64,000 nt of DNA from contig QCXZ01000137.1 in assembly GCA_025024175.1 (NCBI GenBank), forward strand, positions 60,290,911 to 60,354,910. The letters are read 5' to 3'. Under the pieces are notes generated by a model. It saw only the letters and a list, made by a program, of their open reading frames with translations, was not told the origin of the DNA and did not search any database. Shown here piece after piece: positions 24,801 to 36,100 of the stretch. The stretch comes from Rhyzopertha dominica. Taxonomy: Eukaryota > Arthropoda > Insecta > Coleoptera > Bostrichidae. Numbering within the stretch: the stretch's first letter is position 1; every line of letters starts with the position of its first letter. A program made the position numbers and the translations under genes.

Positions 24801-27368
24801 CAATACCAAATTCTTACATTACATATCAATAAACCTAAAGTTTGTCATGTTTTTGAATACAATAATAAGTGTTTTATGATTTGCCAAATTAAATTATGTA
24901 ATAATTTATACCCAAAAAATATTAAAGATCGTTTTTTCATTGTGGATGGATAATGTTGGATATCTGATTACAGTTTTTGACTAAAAATTGATTTCTAATT
25001 ATCCTGAATTTTTTTTCAATAATAGTTTTTTTATAAAGCCAATAATGAAAGTTTTCCATATGCTGACTTAGCTGTAGATGATGGCAAATTGTTTCCAAAA
25101 CTCATTTTCATCTGCTGTTCATACAAAATTGGAAATTTCACTGAATAACTATGAACTATTTCTTTTAATGTTACTCTTGCTTTATAACAAGATAGACCTT
25201 TCAAATTTGTTATTATTACACTTTAATTTAATGTTTCAGATGGTTGTTATTGGATGATAAAGACCCCTATCAACAGCTCCAGTGGCTTGCTGACACTCTA
25301 TATGCGGCAGAGCAGAATGGAGAATATGTACATATTGTAACTCATGTACCTCCAGGTGCAGCCACAACTTACGACGTTTGTTACCGAGAATACCACAGAA
25401 TTATAAACAGGTTCGTTAACTTGGGAAATAAATTTGAAAGCTATTACCACAAAATTTTAGGTTTGCCGACACAATATCTGGACAGTTTTATGGTCATACA
25501 CATGTTGATGAGTTGAAAGTATTCTATAATATGTCAGATCCTAAACAAGTCATTAATATAGGATACAATGGAGCTAGTTTTACCACCTTTATTGGATACA
25601 ATCCGAACTATAAAACTTACGAGATAGATGAGCACAATTTTGTATGTACACAATTATTACTATTTCATTTTACAAAAAATATAAGAGAGACTGTACAGGG
25701 TACGTCACTGCTCTGACATTCTTCTGTAGATTCTTCGTTATTTGTAAATCGCTGCGACTTAAAAATATTTTCATTTCTACAGGGTGTACCATTTTTGCTG
25801 TACCACACTCTACTGTTTTATTTTAAATGAAACACTCTGTTTATTATTGCATATTCGATTTTCTTGTTGAAAATGAAAGGCACTTTATTAAGCATACATA
25901 ATTACCCACAGAAGGCCGTTTCGGCATTATTTCTCTTTTCTTTATTTAAATTGACGTTTGCAATATGCTCAAAATGAGTAATATCTCGCAAAGTAAAATA
26001 GATAGCGACATGCGGTTATCACCATTTGATAAAGGATGAAAAATCAATCAAAACATACAAAAAAGCAAAAATTTTAAATTTCAGATTTTTTTGGTGTTAA
26101 TTTTTGATTTTTGGAAAATTGGATTACGGATAACTTGATTTTTTTTAATTGAAAGATGTATTTTTATTTACTTGCACAGACGTGGACCTTTTCTCTTTCG
26201 ATTTTATTAATACATATATGTATTGATTTGAGCAAATGAGAAACTGACTGAATTTACGGTGATGCCAGAATGTGGCTGAAATTCTCATGGATCTGACAAT
26301 CAGATCGATGGACAATCCAGATGTCTGCACCAGTCAAATTAAGAATGGTACACTTAATACTAGTTTTTAAGATATTTAAATTTTAGTAATGTATAGCATT
26401 TTCATTTTGTAAAGAATCTGTTTTAAGTAGGATTTCATTTTAAAGTAATATAAGTAAACAACACTTACTCTATCTTTCTGACTGTTAGTACTTTGTTTTC
26501 CTTTTTACTTTCTTTGAGCTTCTGACACTAATTTTAATCTCTCTTGAGATATCCCAACTAAGGGTACACACATGCCACATCTCTCATCTTCAATTTCAAT
26601 TTTGACCTTTCAATATAAAGGTTTTGTTAGAAACTCAAAAAAAACCAAAATGGAAACACAAAATATTAATAATCACAAATATCAACAAAAGCAGAACAAA
26701 TTTTTTTTTCGGTTTATTACTTTCTAATTAGACTATTTAAAATATTGTTTAACATACTAAAATTCAAATATTTCCAAGAAGGTTTTTTAAAAGAAAATAA
26801 GTTTTGCATTGCACCACATAACTAAATTATTATTTCTGCAAATACTTGAATACAGAAAATGTTCTACTTTTTTTCTTATTATTATATTATGAAAGATATG
26901 GAGTTTCTTAAAGAAGCGTTTCATAAAAATAATTTTTACAAAAAATGTATTGAAAGTTCCACAACCTACAGCTGTTTAATATCATCTTATAGCAAGTATT
27001 AGATTATGATGAATGGATCTTCAACTTAACTGAAGCTAACCTGACGCCAAACAAGCCCCCTAGATGGTATAAGTTGTATTCTTTCAAAGAAGCTTATGGT
27101 ATGAAGGATTTAAGCTATGATAACTTCGATGATCTCCTTCAAAGAATGGCTAGCAACATCACACTCTTGCAACAATATAACAGGTAACAGTAAACTAAGA
27201 TTTACAATTGCAAATTTTACCATACACATTATGATTTCCAGGTTCTACATTAGAGATAGCGATTCCGATAGAACATGTGATGAGAATTGCTTGTTACGTC
27301 TTCTCTGTGCTATTACAACCATTGATTATGAAGTTGGACCCACCAGCCACTGTTCAAGATTAAGTTAA
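18833..27368 (+). CDS. Acid sphingomyelinase-like phosphodiesterase (sphingomyelin phosphodiesterase)
   Basis: Secreted or lysosomal metallophosphoesterase expected to cleave sphingomyelin to ceramide and phosphocholine. Exons: 18833-18902, 18965-19236, 19318-19473, 23131-23364, 23418-23593, 23649-23843, 25240-25410, 25461-25641, 26993-27183, 27242-27368; phases agree throughout and give 590 aa. Residues 1-18 form a signal peptide (MLHLQCAILFLTGSVLA). A cysteine-rich saposin-B domain (SRCELCNEV ... FICVNL ... SICRLF) is followed by the calcineurin-like phosphoesterase domain. Metal-site motifs are all present: HLSDIHYDPEY, FTGDIVSH, VLGNHEAHP, HVPPG and GQFYGHTHVDE. The C-terminal part (CDENCLLRLLCAIT) matches the family's cysteine-rich end. 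Introns range from 50 bp to 3.7 kb; the long ones hold mariner and hAT fragments. Insects usually carry several paralogues, so I do not assign a numbered symbol. Confidence 0.93.
19530..20110 (+). pseudogene. Mariner-like transposase remnant in sphingomyelinase intron 3
   Basis: Plus-strand fragments read VLRVLKKNAFYSYKL, then TPHAGEFCR-FKNKCRADL (the FC-WF block that precedes the first catalytic Asp) and, near 19970, SPDLSVL-IFLYGEQIKTKA (the third catalytic block, usually SPDL-PLDFFLWG). The frame changes several times and the middle is unrecognisable. Dead copy in the same orientation as the host gene. Confidence 0.6.
20713..21533. mobile_element. Non-autonomous hAT element with 8-bp target duplication
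   Basis: It is flanked by a perfect 8-bp direct repeat GTTCAAGG (20705-20712 and 21534-21541), the size made by hAT transposases. Both ends begin TAGTGCTG in inverted orientation, fitting the hAT terminal consensus (YARNG). The 821-bp interior has no coding frame but is dense in AACCGGTT-type palindromes. The perfect duplication suggests a fairly recent insertion into intron 3. Confidence 0.85.
22132..22374 (-). pseudogene. hAT-family transposase fragment
   Basis: The 80-residue minus frame contains SANTMAQKIKGI, then LKWFSLPLDESIDVSGIDQA and a final AEDIF. This matches the conserved block of ZBED/Buster-type hAT transposases, where the pattern is S-K-FSLQLDEStDvs followed by a GEDIF block. 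Upstream coding is broken. Lies antisense in intron 3, about 600 bp beyond the hAT element at 20.7 kb but not clearly part of it. Confidence 0.65.
22732..22895. mobile_element. Small palindromic MITE
   Basis: 164 bp with ~28-bp imperfect inverted ends; both read inward to GCGTGGTTAACC after a GTTGCA block. It is GC-richer than its surroundings, with no coding potential. The target duplication is unclear. Confidence 0.7.
24460..24740 (+). pseudogene. C-terminal mariner-like transposase remnant in intron 6
   Basis: A degraded plus-strand translation resembles LDLWGFLEQAICQQTPFQV and then ESIISEVCQEITPNMYY, the tail that follows the DFFLWG block of mariner-like transposases. Several frameshifts; earlier transposase parts are not visible. 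Confidence 0.4.
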
Positions 27369-27425
27369 ATCCATTACAAATAGAATGTATTTATAAACAT
27401 TCATAAAACTTGTATGAGGCAATTA

Positions 27426-27431
27426 AATAAA
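27426..27431 (+). promoter_or_regulatory. Polyadenylation signal of the sphingomyelinase gene
   Basis: AATAAA 58 bp after the stop codon. Confidence 0.55.
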
Positions 27432-28291
27432 TAGGTAATTGGTTTAATGCAAAAAAAAGTAAAATTGGAACTTAGATTGATTTAGCCCTAAGCCCTAAGA
27501 TTATTTCAGCATGGTAGTCCTCCTCTGGTAGCTTCATGGAAGATGTTCACAAATAAAATTGGCAATATTAGGAGAAACAACATACCTTTGTTTTGCATTT
27601 GAAAATACTATGAGGGTGCAAAACATATGATTTTGATTCCAGCACCATAAAAAAATTGAGGTGTCCACAATCAATCATGCATTCTACCCCTTCATCCTCA
27701 TCACTTTGCCTCCTAGTGCTTCTAATAATAATAATAATAATTTAATAGTCGTTTCCATTGATAAGAAGTTAGATACTCTTGATAAAAAAAAACAATTTTT
27801 TTGAAATTTTTGTCTGGCTATAGACAAAGTGCTCATCAAACGATAACACAAATTGTTCCTCCTTATTAGTCAATTTTGTGTCAGGAAAGCTACCTGTATT
27901 TTTATTTAGTTCTCTTGGAGGCGAATCATTCCTCCCTAGCACAGTCTAGAAGATGTTGGTCTTGTTGATGAATTCACTACTGTCGCAGCACTCAAATGAA
28001 AAAGTGGATTTACGAAGAACTGTAAAAATTGCAGCGTGGTTTAGATTATGTCCTCCTCTCGTAAGTGCCTGTTTGCTTAATTATGCCATGTTTAATTTTC
28101 TTTAAAGTGTTATCGCTGACGTTAAATTATTACTATAGATTATCGAAAGTATTGCACAATTGGATATTATCACTTTTTTTGAAAAATACGTAAAATGAAT
28201 CTTGAAGTGCATATATATTGTATGCCATGTTAAAGAAAACAAAAAAAATATTTGTAGGTAGAGAATTTCCGGTTTGAAATTCAAATCTTAG

Positions 28292-29318
28292 GAGTCACCG
28301 CCAAAACGCTTCTATTCAAGGTTATTCAACTCGTGACGTCAAGTGTCATGTAAACATTACTGAGGAGCGTGCTGTTTAATGGTGTAGTATCTTTCTTATA
28401 TTGGAAAAGCTTTTGTGTGGTGTTTATTGAAAGGACGGTGTAAGAGATCGCACCAGAAAGTAATTTGTGTAGTTTTACAAGCATCTATTATGTATGGAAA
28501 ACAAAACAAGATTTGTTTCGTACATGGTTATAAAAGTACTTCAGTCAGTACAGCTAACAAAATTTTTGTAACCATTCCTCGAGATTATCAACGTATGAAA
28601 AAATTGTTTAAGGTCCCTAGACGTGATATGTCGAAATCGCAAAGTTTGTTTTTCTGTTGTGAAGATCATCTTAATTCTTACTAAAGTTTTATTATTCTTT
28701 TTGGGGTTATAAGTGTTTACCATTCAGTTTTCATTTTGTTATAGCTTGAAGAGGATATGAAAAATTATATGCGTTTTAAGTTGATAGAGGGATATGTTAT
28801 AATAAAAAACGAGGTAGTTCCCCATATATTCGACTGTTAAGCCAGATCGGAAACGAGCCGCGAGAGCCCCAAAAATAAATGGCAATTTATATTTATTCTG
28901 ACCTCTAAAATAAATGTCAAGTTTAGGGTACATTTCTGATTCTTACATTTTTATGTTTACAAATAGTATGTTTCCAACAACCCACTGTGATCAAATTATC
29001 AATGCTACGTTAATTTGATAAAAAGTTCACTTATGCTGTTGCTTTTGCTTTTACGTTCCTCATCTTCGCCACGTTGAACCGCTCGTCGCTGTACACAAAT
29101 TCCATAAGAACGAACATGCCTTCAGAAGTCATAACTAATAAGTATTTCACTTTTTCTTGGCGTATCTTAATTCGCTTGTCACAAAATAAACGCAAACAAC
29201 AAACTGATAAATTGACGGGCTGAGTCTGACGCGTGACACGCTGACTCCAGATGTAAACAAGCGGCCATTTACAAGACACCCGACGTCACGGCCAATATGT
29301 TGGCGTTTTGGCGGTCCC
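28292..29318. mobile_element. THAP-containing DNA element
   Basis: Ends share ACCGCCAAAACGC in inverted orientation (28297-28309 and 29302-29314), with a second shared inverted block CGTGACGTC just inside. Flanks read TTAG on the left and TTAA on the right, so a TTAA target duplication with one change is possible; some THAP-bearing DNA transposons use that site. The interior includes a two-part THAP domain remnant. Sits between the sphingomyelinase and UQCC1 genes. Confidence 0.55.
28490..28862 (+). pseudogene. Broken THAP-domain gene of the element
   Basis: The first part (28490-28684) reads NKICFVHGYKSTSVSTANK, then FVTIPRDYQRMKK and LFFCCEDHLNSY, then a stop. After about 60 bp with a TTATAG acceptor the homology resumes at 28744 (LEEDMKNYMRFKLIEG, VVPHIFDC). 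It then shows a stop and frameshift before PDRKRAARAPK. This is a THAP zinc finger (C-x4-C ... C-x2-H) in which the second cysteine has become tyrosine (CFVHGY). The lost ligand plus the stops indicate a pseudogene. Confidence 0.7.
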
Positions 29319-30185
29319 TTTAAATATTCACATTTTTAATATTAAAAATACACCTTACGATCCATTTTTTCGAATTTATAAGCTGTCACAGCTGTTTTGT
29401 GGATTAGATACTACCTATTAATATGCAATTTAATAAAATATAAATACATGGCAAATACCCAATTACTCAGCAGTAATGCTGACTGGTTTCACAATTAAAT
29501 GTAACCGTGCATAACTGAATTTCAAAGTTATTGGTGCAAAACAACCAGAACATGACAACAGAAGGATTATGCAAGTGGTCGTAAGAATCCTTGTTAGTAG
29601 CACTTAGGCTGATTGCTTTTAACGATTACTGACAATTGGTTTAACTGAATGTCAGAATCATTTGTCACAAAACAGTCCAAAATGCGACGAATTTATAATT
29701 TTAAATCGAACTGAATCTGCATTCCCCTGTTTAAAAGTTAATTGAATACAGAAATCATAGTTGTATTCAAAAACCTGCCTTGAATACAGTCCATTTCTAA
29801 AGTCAGTCGACAGTATATAACAGTTAAATAGTTTAAAAGCTTGAGTTCTTGCTGAAGTGTTTCAACAACCACACTCTTTTAGAGTCCTTTATAAGGTGTA
29901 CATTGCTGACCTTTAGCCGAACAACATTATACTGATACTTCTATGTTTTTTTTTACTTATGTAAAAGACAAAAAAAGTTTTGATATTGATGCTACAAAAT
30001 ATCGATGCTTTTTAATAATTAAGTTATCTATAAAAACAGTCATCATATTATATTAAGATAAATAACAAATTTCCAATTATCTTACCTGAAATTTCAATGG
30101 GTTTTGAATTTGTACTGGAAGCACTTTCTTAAATCAAACTTAATACCATGTAACCTCTATTAATTTTAATAACAACAATGTTTAA
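29319..30185. other. Intergenic DNA before the UQCC1 3' end
   Basis: AT-rich, no coding or repeat structure recognised; presumably includes the UQCC1 3' UTR on the minus strand. Confidence 0.5.
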
Positions 30186-33100
30186 CTACACTTTAACATT
30201 TATCACATTCCAGTCTACAGAGTCAACACTGAACAGCTTTTCTTTTGGCAGACTATCTAGTAACCTCATCTGAAAAATATGTTATACCAAAATTGTAAAT
30301 TTTAAGTTGCAATTATTAGTAATTTTTATTAGGGAAAAGGCTTACCTGTTTTCTTATGTATTTCACTAAATCATCTAAGTGTTCTGGATCAGTATATTCC
30401 TGCTGAAAGAACCTTCTCCACAATGCACCGGCTAACACAGTATCATTTGTTTGTAAACCTTCATCATAAGCTATCAGTGCTGCTTGAAGCTGTTCCGACA
30501 AATTAGATATTTGTCCCTTTGTTCCAGCTGGGTTTACAGCCTAATAAAAATAAGATGTCTTATAAATTAGCTAAGACCTATCTAGAGAATGAAATAAATG
30601 TTTAAATTAATTAACAAATGTATTTAAAAATTAGGCATGAATGAAAGTGTAACGACTTACACATTTAAAAGGGAAATATATTAAACAATCATTTCAAATT
30701 CAACTAGTAATGAAAAATACAGTAACCTTTTTTGTGTGGCAAGTAAACGATTACTTTGGGTCTAGTAATCATCTTTTGACAGTTACTTGAAGCACTGGCA
30801 AACTTGTAATGGCACCACATGGTAAAGTGCCTATTTGTATCTCAATATATGAATGAATTGGGTGACGTCATATAAAGTTAAAATTTGGTCGGCATTTGTC
30901 ATTTACAAACCTACAAGTAAAAACTATTTATATAGAAATACCTTCCATTCTAAAGCAAATTTCTACTCTAAAAAAACAGCAGGAATCCAAAATTTTGGTT
31001 ATATATCATTTATTGATTTATTTTATTTTCAATGAAAAGTCAATTTAACTGAAAAAGACGGTATATATTAATAATGTGAATTTTCAAATTTACACAACTG
31101 TGATGAGTGGCAGAGATTACTAGCAAATGCACAATTAATTTTGATTACCATGGTTACTTTAATTTCCACGATTATTTTTGACCCCCTCCCAATTAGATAC
31201 AAGCTTTAATGCATGATTATTNTTATCTTCTAAATATCACAATTACTAANAATCACTACTGAAGACGGCTAGGTACTCGGTTACTGATGTAAATGATTGC
31301 TTTATAAAGTAGTAACTGTTTTTAGGGTCCTTTAGAGTAATCAAATACATTCGACAATTACTTAAATACTAACGTCACTAAATTTAACAACAACAAATTA
31401 TACACTTGAGAGTGAGACAAATGCAAACAATCAATAGCACAACATATAAAAAATCAAACTACCTTAAACTGTAAATACTGTTTAAAGATAATTTTAACGA
31501 TATAACATTCTCTTTACAACATTTGTTTAACCAAATTTCTATATTATTTATATTCTGCACTCAACATTTTAGTTTATTTTTGTGATCCTTTATGTTTCCT
31601 TTAATTAGGTATTACAGCGGCATTTACTTCTCAACATGTTTAAGTATAATTTAAAATCCATAGGTAACACATACAATAATTTTATAACAAACAACTATGT
31701 TGCTTGAATTCTTCTGTTAAAAATAATAACTGTCAAGCAACATGTATTTGTTTAATTTTGAACATCTTTGTGCTTTTGAGCAAGTGTTTTTCTAAATGTG
31801 ACTTTGGAGCTTGTAAATGATGAATAACAAGTCCGGTGCCAAATTGCTGATTCTATTGAACTTAATTTGTCAAAATCAAACACTGATTATCCCAAAAACG
31901 TTTTAATTGATATAAACAGTAAATCCTTATATACTTGTGCTTTCTTGTTACTTAGAACTTCTTGCCTACTTGCTAGCGCTTACTTGAAATTGTCCTATCA
32001 GTAATATTCACTAGTTTACAATATGCACTCCAGACTTTTTACTGCTTTTACATTATAACTTTTGTTTTTGTCTCTTACGGTAACTAAGATACCCCGTAAA
32101 ACACATGTATTCTGGATATCCTGTGCAAATTTAAATTTGCTATGTTTTAGCAGTTGACTTGAGATTTTGAGTGGTTGCTGGAATTTGTTTATGTCACGGT
32201 ATTTCCAAGTCGAGCCAAATTCTGCGACCACACAAAGTGAGGTCAATACCGTCACTTACATACTCCACCATTTCCAATGTTCGTTCTTTGTTTGACTACA
32301 TAATGCATTTGGTGCACTTTAAATTTTGTGTGAATTTTGCATGCCCAGTACTGTCTGTGGTAGTGCTTTTCTTAAATATGGGACGTTTTACATCTAGTAG
32401 TGATCAAGATATACAGGGTGTTCACGCTAACAGTCTACAATAGCTAACTTTTTTATTTGAAATTTTAGAGTAGTGGTTTAAATGGGGAAGTTTTTTAATT
32501 TTTTGAGAAGAATTTAATGGTGTTTACAAAAAAACAATTGAACGTCAACTGTCGGAGATATTGACTACAAGTTTGATATTTTAAATAGAACGACCCTATT
32601 TTTTCTAACGCATTCGAATGGGCCCATTGAATTAAACAAAAAAGTATTAAGATACCAATACCCCATCTTCATTTGTTTTTGAGATATTCCGGGTAGAATG
32701 ATTTGTGTTCACGCTAACAGTCTACAATAGCAAACTTTTTTATTTGCAATTTTAGAGTAGTGGTTTAAATGGGGGAGTTTCATAATTTTTTTGAAAAGAA
32801 TTTTATGGTATTTACAAAAAAAACAATTGAACGTCAACTGTCAGAGATATTGACTACAAAGTTTGTTATTTTAAATAGAACGACTCTATTTTTTCTAGCG
32901 CATTCGATTGGGCACATTGAATTAAATAAAAAAGTATTAAGATACCAATCTTCATTTGTTTTTGAGATATTCCGGGTAGAATGATTTGTGTTCACGCTAA
33001 CAGTCTACAATAGCTAACTTCTTTATTTGAAATCATTGAATGACGTTCAATTGTTTTCTTGTAAACACCATAAAATTCATCTCAAAAGATTAGGAAACTC

Positions 33101-36100
33101 CTTCATTTAAACCACTACTCTAAAATATCAAATAAAAAAGTTAGCTATTGTTGACTGTTAGCGTGTAAGTTCAATCATTGTACAATATAAATATCTTATA
33201 CTGGATTAAGCTGACACATTCACTGGTATATTATCTGTTAAGAACTTAAACTGATGGTTTCAGTCACTAGTACAAAAAGAATTATTACAATAAATTAAAA
33301 AATGAACCCAAACAGTATGCGGAAGAAGTAGTTATGAAAATAAAAGTTATGGTACGTGATATTATGTCACTTTGACGGTTGTCGGTAGCCAAATCTTTAC
33401 AATTTTGGCCCGTTATGGGCAGTTTTTTACCACCCAGAAATTACCGACACCTGGACGACCGAACCTGATCTTCAAGATCCTCCGGTCATCATGCAGTTTT
33501 GTTGGTTTGCTGAGTTCTGCTAAATTTTTGGTAATTGATCAAAAATTGACACTTTGCCAGTTAAAGAACAAAGGAATTTGGAAGGAAACTTACACTCCAT
33601 CGGAATTGGACCTCTTTTCTCAAGGCCGTGGCCAAGTGGAGAAGACTGCGGTATCTTGTGGAGGAGTGTCCATTTTCAGGTTTTCAAAGGTGGCCCCATA
33701 AATAGAAGTTGTCGCCAGAAACGAAAACAGTTGTGCATCTTCAAAATTTTGTAATTTCTTATATGTATTTTTATGTACTTATTGTCTTATTCTCTATTTT
33801 TCTGTCATAAGAAAATAAATAAATAATAGTGTGAACACAAATCATTCTACCCGGAATATCTCAAAAACAAATGAAGATAGGGTATTGGTATCTTAATACT
33901 TTTTTGTTTAATTCAATGTGCTCAATCGAATACGTTAGAAAAAATAGGGTTGTTCTATTTAAAATATCGAACTTGTAGTCAATATCTCCTACAGTTGACG
34001 TTGTTGTTGTTTTTTTGTAAACACCATAAAGTTTTTCTCAAAAAATTAAGAAACTTCCCCATTTAAACCACTACTCTAAAATTCCAAATAAAAAAGTTAG
34101 CCATTGTAGACTGTTAGCGTGAACACCCTGTATATCTTGATCGCTACTAGATGCAAAACGTCCCATATTTAAGAGAAGCACTATCACAGACGGTACCGGG
34201 CATGCAAAATTCATACAAAATTTAAAGTGCACCAAAAGCATTATGTAGTCAAACAAAGAACGAACATTGGAAATGGTGGAGTATGTAAGTGACGGTATCA
34301 GCCTCACTTTGTGTGGTCACAGAATTTTGCTCGACTTGGAAATACTGTGATGTAAACAAATTCCAGCAACCACTCAAAATCTGAAGTCAACTGCTAAAAC
34401 ATAGCAAATTTAAATTCGCACGGGATATCCAGAATACGTGTGTATGTCAGTAACAGTAAGAGACAGAAACAAATTAATAGACATGTTCCAGATTGAATTT
34501 TTGAGCACAATGACGTTTGCATGACGTTTCATTTTGGAATTTTAAAACAGTCAAATAACTTCATGATTTGGAAAAAGTGTCAAGGCATTTTTTATACAGA
34601 ATTTTACACTGAATTTGGCAAATTTAATAAACAAATAAGAAATTTATTTGCAAAATTAAAGCTTTCAAATAATATGGTTTGCTTATAAAATTGTGAGAAA
34701 TAGCTGAGAAATTGTTTTCTGTTTTTCAAATTATCTGGTTAGCTATGATTAGCAAGAAACAATGTAAACGTCCTAAAACCTCGTTGTGACAGCAAGATCG
34801 TGACAGCTAACTAGAAAGTTTGCTAAACACATTGGGTCAGTTTCTCTTCTTTATTTTAAGCTAAAATCAATCAACTCTGTATTTAAAATCTAAACCAATC
34901 ACGCACCTCAATTTAACGTATTGTCATGGTTACAGGGTTGATTTGAGCTAATATCAACTTTCACAGAGAGAAGAGAAACTGACTGATTATTATTTACGTT
35001 CAGCAAAAGTTTAGTTTAAAAGAATGGCATTCACCATATAACAGAAAAGACCTGAAAGCTAGGAAAACATAATTTGCAGCCAGGAGACCCAGAATGGCAC
35101 ATTTTTGCAGGTGGTTCCTGCAAAAATGTCACCAAACAGGATTATATGATCTGATGAGTGTTACATTTCGAGCGATAGTGTTTCAACTGATATATAAATT
35201 ACCCACATCCCAACAAAACGATCATGTAACAACAGCATTTAGGCAGCAGTCCCGATTTGGCTTTAGAGTTTGGTGTAGTATTCTTGCATTACAGACTTGT
35301 AATGCCGGTTATTTATCAGCACATTTTAAATGATCAGACTTTTGTTAACATGCTGACACATCAAATTTTTCTGACATTATATAATTTGCTACTAAATGTT
35401 AGAGCAGCTGGAATATAGTTTCAATAGATGATGCAGCAGTACATAACTCCCATTCAACATGGGCATTATTAAATGAAAGTTTATTAATGAAGGACCTGGC
35501 TCCTTTAGATTTTTTGTGGGGATATTATAAAATGTATTGTATAAAACACCTTCAAACATAATAGAAGAATTGGAACAAAAATTTCATGTCGCAGTACGAA
35601 AAATAACTGGTGTACATCTTACAAATGCATTATCAGGGGTGTATAGAAGGTGCTTGAAGTGTATAAATAAGGAAGGACAACAATTTGAACATTTTTAGTT
35701 TTTAGTTTTCTATAGTGTCAAACGGTTCAAGTTTAAAAAAAAATTTAAATTGTTGTAAGTTACAACAATTTTCTGAAATATTCAAAGATCCAGTTGACAC
35801 CTTTCTTGTAGCCTCCACGTTTTTTTCAGTTTTCAATACACTTATGTTTATCATAAATATGTCGCACTTCACTTAATTGCAAAATGCGATCCTTCCAAAC
35901 TAAACTCCTGTTGAATGTAAATAATGAGATATTGAACAAACACCATTAACAGCTGTCATGACAAGACGTTAGGGCGTTTACATTGTTTCTTGCTAATTAT
36001 GGCTAACCAGATAATTTGAAAAACTGAAAATTCTGAATTTCTCAGCTGTTTCTCTTAATTTTATAAGCAAACTTATATATTCTGAAAGCTTAAAAATAGC

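Noticed and set aside
25691..26360. Possible short element with ACAGGGTGTACCATTTTT at one end
   Set aside because: The inverted partner near 26340 matches over only about 10 bases and no target duplication is visible, so the boundary is not supported.
33372..33701. 109-codon frame in the centre of the 32-34.5 kb foldback
   Set aside because: No recognisable domain; mixed low-complexity composition. Described only as part of the foldback.
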